DNA of 64,000 bases. Source: a bacterium. GTDB lineage: Bacteria > JACRDZ01 > JAQUKH01. Below are positions 1 to 7,077 of this stretch, in pieces (position 1 is the stretch's first letter; the number at the start of each line of letters is the position of its first letter). Below the pieces are notes generated by a model. It worked only from the letters and a program-made list of their open reading frames with translations. It was not told the DNA's origin and ran no database searches. Where the stretch lies: assembly GCA_028719205.1 (NCBI GenBank), contig JAQUKH010000002.1:102365-166364 (forward strand). The letters are read 5' to 3'. The position numbers and the translations under genes are program-made.

Positions 1-1
1 C

Positions 2-1540
2 GCCCCCGAGCGTTTCAGGATGGTTTTTGAAGAATTGGGGCCTACCTTCATAAAATTCGGCCAGTTGTTAAGTACCCGGCCTGATTATATTCCATCAGAA
101 TATATACAGGAATTTAAAAAACTGCAGGACAACGTCCCTCCTTTTTCTAAAGAGGAGGTCGAAAAAATTATAAAAAAGGAATATGGCCCTGATGCCTCTG
201 TTGAACAAATTTTCAAAACTTTTGATTTTAAACCGGTTGCCGCGGCCTCTGTAGCTCAGGTGCATATAGGAACTCTTATTTCAGGAGAAGAGGTGGCGGT
301 TAAAATCCAGCGGCCTGATATAGAAGAAGTGATCCATCAGGATATTCGTATTTTATATCGCCTTGCCGGGCTGATCGAGCGGAATTTTGAAGAGAGCAGG
401 CTTCTGGATCCTGTAGGTATTGTAGATGAATTTGAGAAAACTATTCTTAAAGAGCTGGATTTTATAACAGAGGGATCAAGTATTGAAAAATTCAGGGCGA
501 ATTTTAAGGATTTTCCGGGTATTTATATCCCTAATGTATTTTGGGATTATACTACCCGCCGTATTTTAGTGGTCGAAAGAGTTAATGGCCTTGAGCTGGA
601 TGAAGTGAAAAAAATAAAAGAAAAAGGCCACGACCCTAAAAAAATAGCGGACATTGGTTTAAATTGTTTTTGTAAACAGATCATGGAAGATGGTTTTTTC
701 CACGCGGACCCGCATCCGGGTAATTCCATGTTAATGGATGACGGCCGCATAGCGTTAATCGATTTTGGTATTACAGGCTCTCTTGATAATGAAATGATGG
801 AAAATATTGCCAATGTTTTTATCGGCTACAGCGAACACGATTATGAAAAGTTGGTTAAGACATTCAGCAAGATGGGCATTACAAATGAAAACACGGATAT
901 TCCTGTTTTTAAACAGGATCTGAAGGATCTGAGCGAGCCTTTTTACGGACGCTCGCTTAAACACATAAGTGTAAAGGAAATCTTCGATAAAATCACGCAA
1001 ACCTGTCTTAAGCATAATATTAAACTTCCAAAGGATCTATTGCTGCTTTTTAAAACTTTTTTGCAGATAGAAGCTTTGGGCAGAGACCTTGACCCTGACA
1101 GCAGTGTTCTGGAAAAAGCAAAACCATACGCTTTACGGCTTTTAGATAGGGGCCATAACCCCAGGGTAGCAATAAAGAACTTTAAAAAAGACATGGCGGA
1201 TTTATATTCATTAATGAAGGTAATTCCTGAAAATGTTAAGAACGTGCTTGTTCAATTAAGCAAAGGGAATCTGCGTTTTGAATTTATGCATCTCGGATTT
1301 GAAAAAATTAATATCGATATTGTGCGCGGAATTAACAGGATTACGATGGGTATAGTAATATCAGCTTCGATTATAGGTTCCGCTCTTGTTATTAGTTCCG
1401 GCACGGAAGTTTTACCGGTTACAATAACCGGTTTTGGTAAAGTTTCTCTTACCACTTTGATCGGCTTATTAGGTTTTACTATATCCACCTTGCTCAGTAT
1501 TTGGCTGGTAATTTCTATTATCAGGTCTGATAAGCAATAA
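2..1540 (+). CDS. UbiB/ABC1-ADCK family atypical kinase, 5' end outside window
   Basis: Protein-kinase-like ATPase of the UbiB/ADCK family, which supports isoprenoid quinone or membrane-lipid metabolism at the inner membrane. The reading frame is open to the left edge: six codons (APERFR) precede the first ATG at nucleotide 20 and match the family lead-in to the KxGQ motif, so the true start lies upstream. Numbering from that ATG: KFGQ at 12-15, Ala-rich AAAS loop at 74-77, VAVK at 92-95, HADPHPGN catalytic loop at 228-235 and DFG at 248-250. Two hydrophobic helices close the protein (about 445-465 and 480-502), as in UbiB. The gene ends 3 bp before the convergent HEAT gene. Ubiquinone is unlikely in an anaerobe, so the partner lipid is open. 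Confidence 0.93.
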   Translation, partial: APERFRMVFEELGPTFIKFGQLLSTRPDYIPSEYIQEFKKLQDNVPPFSKEEVEKIIKKEYGPDASVEQIFKTFDFKPVAAASVAQVHIGTLISGEEVAVKIQRPDIEEVIHQDIRILYRLAGLIERNFEESRLLDPVGIVDEFEKTILKELDFITEGSSIEKFRANFKDFPGIYIPNVFWDYTTRRILVVERVNGLELDEVKKIKEKGHDPKKIADIGLNCFCKQIMEDGFFHADPHPGNSMLMDDGRIALIDFGITGSLDNEMMENIANVFIGYSEHDYEKLVKTFSKMGITNENTDIPVFKQDLKDLSEPFYGRSLKHISVKEIFDKITQTCLKHNIKLPKDLLLLFKTFLQIEALGRDLDPDSSVLEKAKPYALRLLDRGHNPRVAIKNFKKDMADLYSLMKVIPENVKNVLVQLSKGNLRFEFMHLGFEKINIDIVRGINRITMGIVISASIIGSALVISSGTEVLPVTITGFGKVSLTTLIGLLGFTISTLLSIWLVISIIRSDKQ

Positions 1541-1543
1541 CTG

Positions 1544-2569
1544 CTATTTTTCTTCAATCTTTGACAGCCTGTTAAGTTTTTTACCATTTATCCTTATCAG
1601 AGATTCTTTCGCGTAAGACTGGATGCCGGGATCATTATCTTTCATTGCTGCCATAAGCGGTTCGATCGAACGGGTATCTCCAATTTCGCCTAATGATCTC
1701 GCCGCCTGCGATTTGACTATTTTATTCATGTCTTTAAGCGCGGAGATCAGGGGTTCAATCGCGCGCTTATTCCCTAATTTTCCCAACGCTTTCGCGGCCC
1801 TCCACCGTATACCAGGATCATCTTCTTTAAGCGCGAGAATAATATCTTCAATCGCGTAACTATCGCCCAGTTTTCCGAGAGCGTCTATGCTGCCTCTCCT
1901 GATATAAAGATTTTCATTATACATCGCGGCAATAAGGGGATCAATAGCCGGTTTACCTATATTAACAAGCGCTTCTATTGCCATGTTTTGTATATCAGTA
2001 TTTTCATCCTTTAATGCGGATATTATAGGATTAATACCATAGGTATCGTAGATTATTTCCAGTAATTTAGATACAACTGAGCCTGATAAAAAAAACGCGC
2101 GGTCAAAAGGAGCGTCACACGGCCTGAGCGGATTCCAGGTAATACTTACGGGGGAGGGAGAATTTATATACACATCAAATTTTTTTTCACTAACAGAGAT
2201 CTTTTTGGATTCTAAAGAAATTTTACCCCAAAGATACGCGCCGGTGTAAAGGTAACCTTCAGGATAATGATAAGCGCCCTCCGCCTTTCCTTCAATTATT
2301 ATTTTGAGAACGGCATCATAATTTCCGGTGCCGGGCGGGATAGCATCAACTTCCGCGTATTTAAAAAGTTGTATCGCAATGTCTTCAATGGGTAAACGAA
2401 TTTCGTCCGCGTATGGTTCGCAATTTTCATAGGACTGATTAACCACAATTTGTACTCTGTTCAAAGAATTGCCGGGAAAGTCCGGTTTATGATCTTGGGC
2501 ATAAATAACTTGAATAAAAAAAATTATAAAAATACCACAGCATAACAGGCTATAAATATTTCTTTTCAT
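1544..2569 (-). CDS. Exported HEAT-repeat (PBS-lyase type) protein
   Basis: 341 residues. A basic N-terminus and hydrophobic stretch ending VIYA-Q at about residue 24 form a probable signal peptide. Residues 25-170 are an unrecognised beta-rich domain. Residues 180-330 hold about five 31-residue helical repeats with the pattern I.PLI.ALKD....R..AA.ALG.IGD, typical of PBS-lyase/HEAT scaffolds. The family usually mediates protein-protein contacts; no catalytic motif is visible. The start has a good ribosome-binding site (AAGGGGG, about 8 nt upstream). It is divergent from the PilZ gene. Periplasmic location is inferred from the signal peptide; the specific role is unknown. Confidence 0.85.
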   Translation of the reverse strand: MKRNIYSLLCCGIFIIFFIQVIYAQDHKPDFPGNSLNRVQIVVNQSYENCEPYADEIRLPIEDIAIQLFKYAEVDAIPPGTGNYDAVLKIIIEGKAEGAYHYPEGYLYTGAYLWGKISLESKKISVSEKKFDVYINSPSPVSITWNPLRPCDAPFDRAFFLSGSVVSKLLEIIYDTYGINPIISALKDENTDIQNMAIEALVNIGKPAIDPLIAAMYNENLYIRRGSIDALGKLGDSYAIEDIILALKEDDPGIRWRAAKALGKLGNKRAIEPLISALKDMNKIVKSQAARSLGEIGDTRSIEPLMAAMKDNDPGIQSYAKESLIRINGKKLNRLSKIEEK

Positions 2570-2598
2570 AATTTATACCCCCTTGTTTAGGGTATATG

Positions 2599-2612
2599 CC
2601 AAAATATTTTGG
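2599..2612. promoter_or_regulatory. 14-bp perfect palindrome in divergent intergenic region
   Basis: CCAAAATATTTTGG is a perfect palindrome 30 bp upstream of the HEAT gene start, in the 151-bp gap shared with the PilZ gene. Its position suits an operator, but no regulator is known. Confidence 0.35.
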
Positions 2613-2706
2613 ATGTAATACAAAATAATTAATAAAGGAATTGAAACAAATAGTATTTTATGAGAGAATATTCCTAATAAACTTACTTTTATTATGGTTT
2701 TTGATT

Positions 2707-2712
2707 TATAAT
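2707..2712 (+). promoter_or_regulatory. Candidate -10 box directly before the PilZ start
   Basis: TATAAT lies 8 nt before the ATG at 2721. An in-frame stop (2712-2714) rules out an earlier start and there is no Shine-Dalgarno sequence, so the transcript may begin at or within about 2 nt of the start codon (leaderless). No good -35 is visible. Confidence 0.35.
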
Positions 2713-2720
2713 AAAAACAA

Positions 2721-3110
2721 ATGGAACCTTTAATTCCCGGGAAAAAAATAGCTAAAAGGATCAAAAGATCATTTACCGCAAGGTTTCGGGTCCTTACATC
2801 AAACTTTGAAGACTCTACCAAGTGGAATATTGTTTCTATAATAGATTTGAGTTCAAGCGGTGTTTTTTTTAAACATAATGAGGACATACCCATAGGTTCA
2901 GCAATAGAGTTAAATATTTCTCTGCCATTTGTTAACAGGCCGGCCCACTGTCTGGCCCGGGTATGCCGGGTAGATGATGACAAGCAATTTAAAGCAGGGC
3001 TAAAAAAGATACCTGTTTATGGAATAGCCGCTCCTTTTGAAATAATGGATGAGGATATAAAAGAGGCTATAGATAATTTCGCGGAAAAACTTACCCTGAT
3101 GCAAAAGTAA
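2721..3110 (+). CDS. PilZ domain protein
   Basis: 129 residues. PilZ domains bind cyclic di-GMP. The two signature parts are present: a basic RxxxR-like segment (KRIKRSFTARFRV, residues 12-24) and the D-x-S-x-x-G loop (DLSSSG, about 42-47), followed by the beta-barrel strands. It is a stand-alone domain with no fused output module, so it probably works as a c-di-GMP receptor/adaptor. A GGDEF cyclase is encoded at 21162-22463. The start at 2721 is fixed by an upstream in-frame stop and lacks a ribosome-binding site. Confidence 0.85.
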   Translation: MEPLIPGKKIAKRIKRSFTARFRVLTSNFEDSTKWNIVSIIDLSSSGVFFKHNEDIPIGSAIELNISLPFVNRPAHCLARVCRVDDDKQFKAGLKKIPVYGIAAPFEIMDEDIKEAIDNFAEKLTLMQK

Positions 3111-3159
3111 AAATGGATAAACTTGAGTTAAGCGATCCTCGCCAAGTCCTTTCTTTATT

Positions 3160-3188
3160 TTGATAACCTCTTTTTATATAATTATAGT
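3160..3188 (+). promoter_or_regulatory. Sigma-70-type promoter of the MFS gene
   Basis: TTGATA (3160-3165), 17-bp spacer, TATAGT (3183-3188); each box differs from consensus at one base. Transcription would begin near 3195, about 20 nt before the MFS start. Confidence 0.65.
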
Positions 3189-3214
3189 ACAAAAAATGCA
3201 GAGCAGAACAATCT

Positions 3215-4450
3215 ATGGACAGGATTAAGAAACTTGGAAACCGGACCTTTTCATCGCTGAAGATACGCAATTATCGCCTGTATTTTATCGGCCAGGCTGT
3301 TTCCCTGTCCGGAACATGGATGCAGACTATCGGTCAATCCTGGCTGGTGCTGAAAATTACCCATTCAGGTACAGCGCTGGGATTAGTGACCGCGCTTCAA
3401 TTTTTGCCGCTATTATTCCTGGCTCCATTGGGCGGAGTAATGGCAGACCGGTTTTCTAAACGTAAATTACTTTTCATTACCCAATCAGTATCAGGGGTAT
3501 TAGCGTTAATTCTTGGCCTGCTGGTTGCTTTTGACGCGGTACAGCTTTGGATGATATACATGCTCGCGCTGGCTTTGGGCCTGGTAAATGCCGTTGATAA
3601 TCCAACCCGCCAGACGTTTATAATGGAAATGGTCGGGAAGGAAGAACTGGTAAACGCAGTCTCATTAAATTCCGCTCAGGTGAATTTATCCCGTGTTATC
3701 GGGCCGGCCATCGGCGGAATTCTGATCGCGACAATGGGCCTCGCATCCTGTTTCATTATTAACGCTGTTTCTTTTGCGGCTGTTTTGTTAGCGTTGTATA
3801 TGATGAAGCCGGAGCACCTGCATAAAACACAGCGTTCGGAGTATGTCAAAGGCCAGCTTAAAGAAGGCTTAAGATATGTTATGGCGACACCTGTACTGAG
3901 AAATACCTTAATTATGATGGTGATAATCGGTACTCTTTCATATGAATTTATAGTGATCCTTCCTTTGCTCGCTCAATTTACTTTCCACGGTGATGCCGGC
4001 AGTTACGCCGCATTGACCGCGGCAATGGGTGTGGGGTCAGTCGCCGGAGGATTGTTTTCAGCTAACCGCCGGAATATCGACGCGCACCTTTTGGTTAAGG
4101 CCGCGCTTTTGTTTGGTTTGACAATGTTAATAACCGCTGTTATGCCTACTTTTATTCTGGCAATGATATCCTTAGTTTTTGTCGGTATTTTTTCGATCAA
4201 TTTTTTGTCGTTATGCAATGTGATTTTGCAAATGAAAAGTTCTCCAGAAATGCGCGGCAGGGTCATGGCGTTATGGACCGTGGCGTTTTTGGGAACTACT
4301 CCGATCGGCGGCCCGATAATCGGCTGGATCGGCCAGCATGCCGACCCGCGATGGGGCCTTGCGACGGGGGGTTGTGCGGCTATTTTTGCCGCGGGGTATG
4401 GGCTTGTAACGCTTGGGAAAGAACGCTACCATAAAATTATTAATAAATAA
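3215..4450 (+). CDS. MFS transporter (EntS-like exporter)
   Basis: 411 residues with about 12 hydrophobic segments. The N-terminal layout (NYRLYFIGQAVSLSGTWMQ) and the loop GGVMADRFSKRK (about 74-85) match the EntS/MFS_3 group of proton-driven exporters, which move siderophores, macrolides or other small compounds across the inner membrane. The second conserved loop appears near RGRVMALW (about 350). It is transcribed alone from its own promoter, and no neighbouring pathway names a substrate. Antibiotic or siderophore export are equally possible. Confidence 0.85.
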   Translation: MDRIKKLGNRTFSSLKIRNYRLYFIGQAVSLSGTWMQTIGQSWLVLKITHSGTALGLVTALQFLPLLFLAPLGGVMADRFSKRKLLFITQSVSGVLALILGLLVAFDAVQLWMIYMLALALGLVNAVDNPTRQTFIMEMVGKEELVNAVSLNSAQVNLSRVIGPAIGGILIATMGLASCFIINAVSFAAVLLALYMMKPEHLHKTQRSEYVKGQLKEGLRYVMATPVLRNTLIMMVIIGTLSYEFIVILPLLAQFTFHGDAGSYAALTAAMGVGSVAGGLFSANRRNIDAHLLVKAALLFGLTMLITAVMPTFILAMISLVFVGIFSINFLSLCNVILQMKSSPEMRGRVMALWTVAFLGTTPIGGPIIGWIGQHADPRWGLATGGCAAIFAAGYGLVTLGKERYHKIINK

Positions 4451-4454
4451 TATT

Positions 4455-4481
4455 TGTAGGGGAACGGCTTGCTGTGCCCTA
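4455..4481. repeat. GTAGGGG-type short inverted repeat, degenerate copy
   Basis: TGTAGGGG at 4455-4462 is matched by CCCTA at 4477-4481, just after the MFS gene. It is a worn copy of the repeat family seen at 5399, 6695, 6784 and 6849. Confidence 0.5.
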
Positions 4482-4533
4482 ATATTTTAAAAATAAATAG
4501 AATGTTGAAATAAAATGTAGTAAAATATAAATT

Positions 4534-5346
4534 ATGACAAATAACATTTTTGAACAAATAAAAAAGATCAACGAATACGGAAAAGAGTTTTGGAGCGCGC
4601 GCGATTTGTACAAATTGCTTGGATATACGGAATATGGAAAATTTCTTCCGGCGATTGAGAGAGCAAAAGAGTCATGTAAAAACAGCGGGCAAAAAATTGA
4701 TGACCATTTCGCTGGTGTGAGCGATATGGTTTTGATAGGTTCTGGAGCTGAAAGGGCCGTGGATGATTACCGTCTTTCCCGCTATGCTTGCTATCTCATC
4801 GCTCAAAATGGTGACCCAAGAAAAGAAGAGATTGCTTTGGCTCAAACCTATTTCGCAATTCAAACAAGACGGCAGGAAGTACGAGAATTGCAGATTGAAG
4901 ACAGCAAACGCGTATTTTTGCGCGATGAAATGAAAGAGCATAACAAAAACCTTGTTCAGGCCGCAAAACAAGCAGGTGTGGTAAATTATGCTAATTTTCA
5001 GGACTTCGGGTACATGGGATTGTATGGAGGGATGCGGCAGAGGGATATTCACGCAAAAAAGAAGCTCCATAAAAATGAAGTAATTTTGGATCATATGGGA
5101 AGCGAAGAGCTTGCCGCGAATTTGTTTAGGGCTACACAGGCAGAGGCTAAGTTAAAAAGAGAAAATATTATGGGTGAACAAAAAGCTAATCAGACCCACT
5201 ATGATGTTGGTAAAAAAGTCCGCAAAACAATTGCTGAGCTTGGTGGGACCATGCCGGAAAAATTGCCGGTTTCAGAAAATGTGAAAGAATCACGGAAGAG
5301 AATTAAGGCAGAGCAAAAACTTTTGAAATTTAAAAAGAAAAATTAG
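4534..5346 (+). CDS. dinD: DNA damage-inducible protein D family
   Basis: 270 residues. The N-terminal 110 residues resemble the Bro-N-like domain of DinD (FWSARDLYKLLGYTEY at about 19-32, YRLSRYACYLIAQNGDPRK at 81-99); the rest is Lys-rich and helical. In E. coli DinD is SOS-regulated and affects RecA filaments. No LexA box was recognised here. There is no ribosome-binding site; a TAAAAT sequence 7 nt before the ATG may be a -10 of a leaderless transcript. dinD is a typical accessory gene; here it sits next to a TIR gene and among short repeats, which suggests a variable patch. Confidence 0.88.
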   Translation: MTNNIFEQIKKINEYGKEFWSARDLYKLLGYTEYGKFLPAIERAKESCKNSGQKIDDHFAGVSDMVLIGSGAERAVDDYRLSRYACYLIAQNGDPRKEEIALAQTYFAIQTRRQEVRELQIEDSKRVFLRDEMKEHNKNLVQAAKQAGVVNYANFQDFGYMGLYGGMRQRDIHAKKKLHKNEVILDHMGSEELAANLFRATQAEAKLKRENIMGEQKANQTHYDVGKKVRKTIAELGGTMPEKLPVSENVKESRKRIKAEQKLLKFKKKN

Positions 5347-5398
5347 GTGGAATTCCAAAATTAAAGACCTGATCCTAAATTATGGGTTGCATTTATTT

Positions 5399-5427
5399 GT
5401 AGGGGCGTATAATTATACGCCCTTTTT
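5399..5427. terminator. Palindrome plus T-tract after dinD (GTAGGGGC repeat copy)
   Basis: GGGCGTATAATTATACGCCC (5403-5422) is a perfect 10-bp-arm hairpin followed by TTTTT (5423-5427), 57 bp after the dinD stop. It can act as a rho-independent terminator and carries the GTAGGGG edge of the local repeat family. Confidence 0.7.
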
Positions 5428-5453
5428 ATTATTGTTAAATTTAGTTATTTTTA

Positions 5454-5482
5454 TTGACTTAGCTAAAATACGGGCTTAGAAT
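5454..5482 (+). promoter_or_regulatory. Sigma-70-type promoter of the TIR gene
   Basis: TTGACT (5454-5459), 17-bp spacer, TAGAAT (5477-5482); each box differs from consensus at one base. The start of transcription would be near 5489, giving a leader of about 80 nt before the ATG at 5570. Confidence 0.65.
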
Positions 5483-5569
5483 TGTTCAGGTAAATTCAAA
5501 TTTTTACTGCAACTACAAGCTTCGTATATTAACTGATAATAGGTAAATATAAAAAGGAGTTTATGCAAA

Positions 5570-6622
5570 ATGGCATCAAGAAAAAAATCTGACAAACACA
5601 ATAACGAGACAACAACCGAAGAAACCATTGTTTCAAAATCAAAAAATCCTTTAGTTTTTATTAGCCATGATACTCGAGATACTGAACTTGCAGAAGAATT
5701 TAGTGACTTGTTAAAAAGAGCAAGTGCTGGTGCATTAAAATCATTTCGCTCTTCGGATAAAAAGGGAACACAAGGTATAGAATACGGACAGGAATGGTAT
5801 CCAGCTATTATGGATAAAATAGATGAGGCTTCGGATGTTGTTTGTCTTTTGACAAAACATAGTGTTGATAGGCCTTGGATACTTTATGAGGCAGGCGTAG
5901 CTAAAGGGAAACTTGATAAGAAAGTTATTGGACTTGCTATTGGAATTCCTCTCAGTGTTGCGATAAATGGGCCTTTTGCTCAGTTTCAAAATAATGATGG
6001 GAATGTTGATTCAATTACGAAGCTTGTCTTGGATTTGGTGAAAAAAGTTCCGGGGCTTGATCCAGACCATGCCCTCGTAAAAACACTTGTTGAATCGTTC
6101 CATAAAAAGATAACAGAAATAATTGAAAAATTTCAAAAACAAAAAACAATATGTGAAAAGAGTGAAAAAGTTGATGAAAATTCAGTTGCAAAACTTTTTG
6201 AAGAAGTCAAAATTATGTTTGATAATTTGCCTTCAAGAATTGAAAATAGAATTGACCCTGACTCAAAAAGAAGAAAAAGAAAATTTCATCCAATGATGTT
6301 TGACGAACTTATGCATATGGGAATGAAATCAGAAGACCCAAATATAAACTTTTTAATAATGATTAGTTTTCTAAAAGATGATTATCCCTGGCTTTATGAA
6401 ATAGGACTTGAAACATATCGAGGAATTAAGACCACAAAGTCAACAAATGAAAAAAGAAAATTGGTTTCATCTTTTGAACATGCATTTGAAATACTCGGAC
6501 ATCCAATGATGAGAGAGTTTTATGGTAAATCAGAAGACTTATATATGTTTAGCAAAGAGATAAGACATTATATGCACCGTTATCTTGACAGATATTTAGC
6601 TGATGAGAAAGTAAAAGAATAA
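5570..6622 (+). CDS. TIR-domain protein with unrecognised C-terminal region
   Basis: 350 residues. Residues 1-25 are polar. Residues 26-150 form a TIR domain: VFISHDTRD strand (29-37), SDVVCLLTKHSVDRPW (88-103) and the putative catalytic Glu at 107 in WILYEAGVA. Bacterial TIR domains often cleave NAD+ or make cyclic ADP-ribose variants in anti-phage defence. Residues 160-350 are mostly helical and match no family I know. AAGGAG lies 10 nt before the ATG. An earlier ATG (5563) opens only a 9-codon frame and is too close to the ribosome-binding site. Base composition is about 30% GC against about 42% in smc, a sign of transfer. No second defence gene adjoins it. Confidence 0.85.
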   Translation: MASRKKSDKHNNETTTEETIVSKSKNPLVFISHDTRDTELAEEFSDLLKRASAGALKSFRSSDKKGTQGIEYGQEWYPAIMDKIDEASDVVCLLTKHSVDRPWILYEAGVAKGKLDKKVIGLAIGIPLSVAINGPFAQFQNNDGNVDSITKLVLDLVKKVPGLDPDHALVKTLVESFHKKITEIIEKFQKQKTICEKSEKVDENSVAKLFEEVKIMFDNLPSRIENRIDPDSKRRKRKFHPMMFDELMHMGMKSEDPNINFLIMISFLKDDYPWLYEIGLETYRGIKTTKSTNEKRKLVSSFEHAFEILGHPMMREFYGKSEDLYMFSKEIRHYMHRYLDRYLADEKVKE

Positions 6623-6983
6623 CTTATCTATCAGGCGTTGTTCCCTAGATTGAATTATTAAAGCTGTTTGAAATGGTTGAACCGTTTAATAAAATGCCCC
6701 TACAAGAAAAATTTATTTATCTGAATGTTAATTATCTCATCCCGCCCATCATTAAAATTGCCAAATAAAAAATCTTAAGAGAACAGGGCAAGCCCTGCCC
6801 CTACATTAATAATCGGAATTACAATTGTCCAAAAGATATAATATAGAAGGGCAACCACATAGGGTTGCCCCTACGGGAAAATTTCAATAAATTGAATGGT
6901 TGGCAGGATTTTAATTTTAATGTTTTTTCCATATTATGTTATAATAATCATCGAAAATTACAGGCTTTCAGGGCTGATTTTTG
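6623..6983. other. Intergenic region with three repeat copies, no gene
   Basis: The 455-bp gap between the TIR gene and smc contains no convincing reading frame or RNA gene. It holds three CCCCTAC-type repeat copies and, at its right end, the smc promoter. A second -10-like TATAAT at 6940-6945 has only a weak -35. Confidence 0.7.
6695..6874. repeat. Three CCCCTAC short repeats
   Basis: Copy a is a half element, TGCCCCTACA (6695-6704). Copy b is CAGGGC-AA-GCCCTG (6784-6797) followed by CCCCTAC (to 6804). Copy c is GGGCAACC (6849-6856) paired with GGTTGCCC (6863-6870), ending CCCCTAC at 6874. Shared edges with variable palindromic cores mark one dispersed family. Confidence 0.7.
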
Positions 6984-7012
6984 TTGACAAAAGAATTCTG
7001 GGCAAGTATCAT
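6984..7012 (+). promoter_or_regulatory. Sigma-70-type promoter of smc
   Basis: TTGACA (6984-6989), 17-bp spacer, TATCAT (7007-7012). Transcription would start near 7019, about 60 nt before the smc start. Confidence 0.7.
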
Positions 7013-7077
7013 TTATTCCCACACAAAATCAGCTGTTGCGTATAGCGGGCTTTATAAAATTTTCAAAGGAGATCCAA

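Noticed and set aside
3113-3163. 16-codon frame before the MFS gene
   Set aside because: No ribosome-binding site and it ends inside the MFS promoter; likely chance.
7036-7077. Upstream TTG start for smc
   Set aside because: It adds 14 residues not seen in the family and lacks a ribosome-binding site, unlike TTG 7078.
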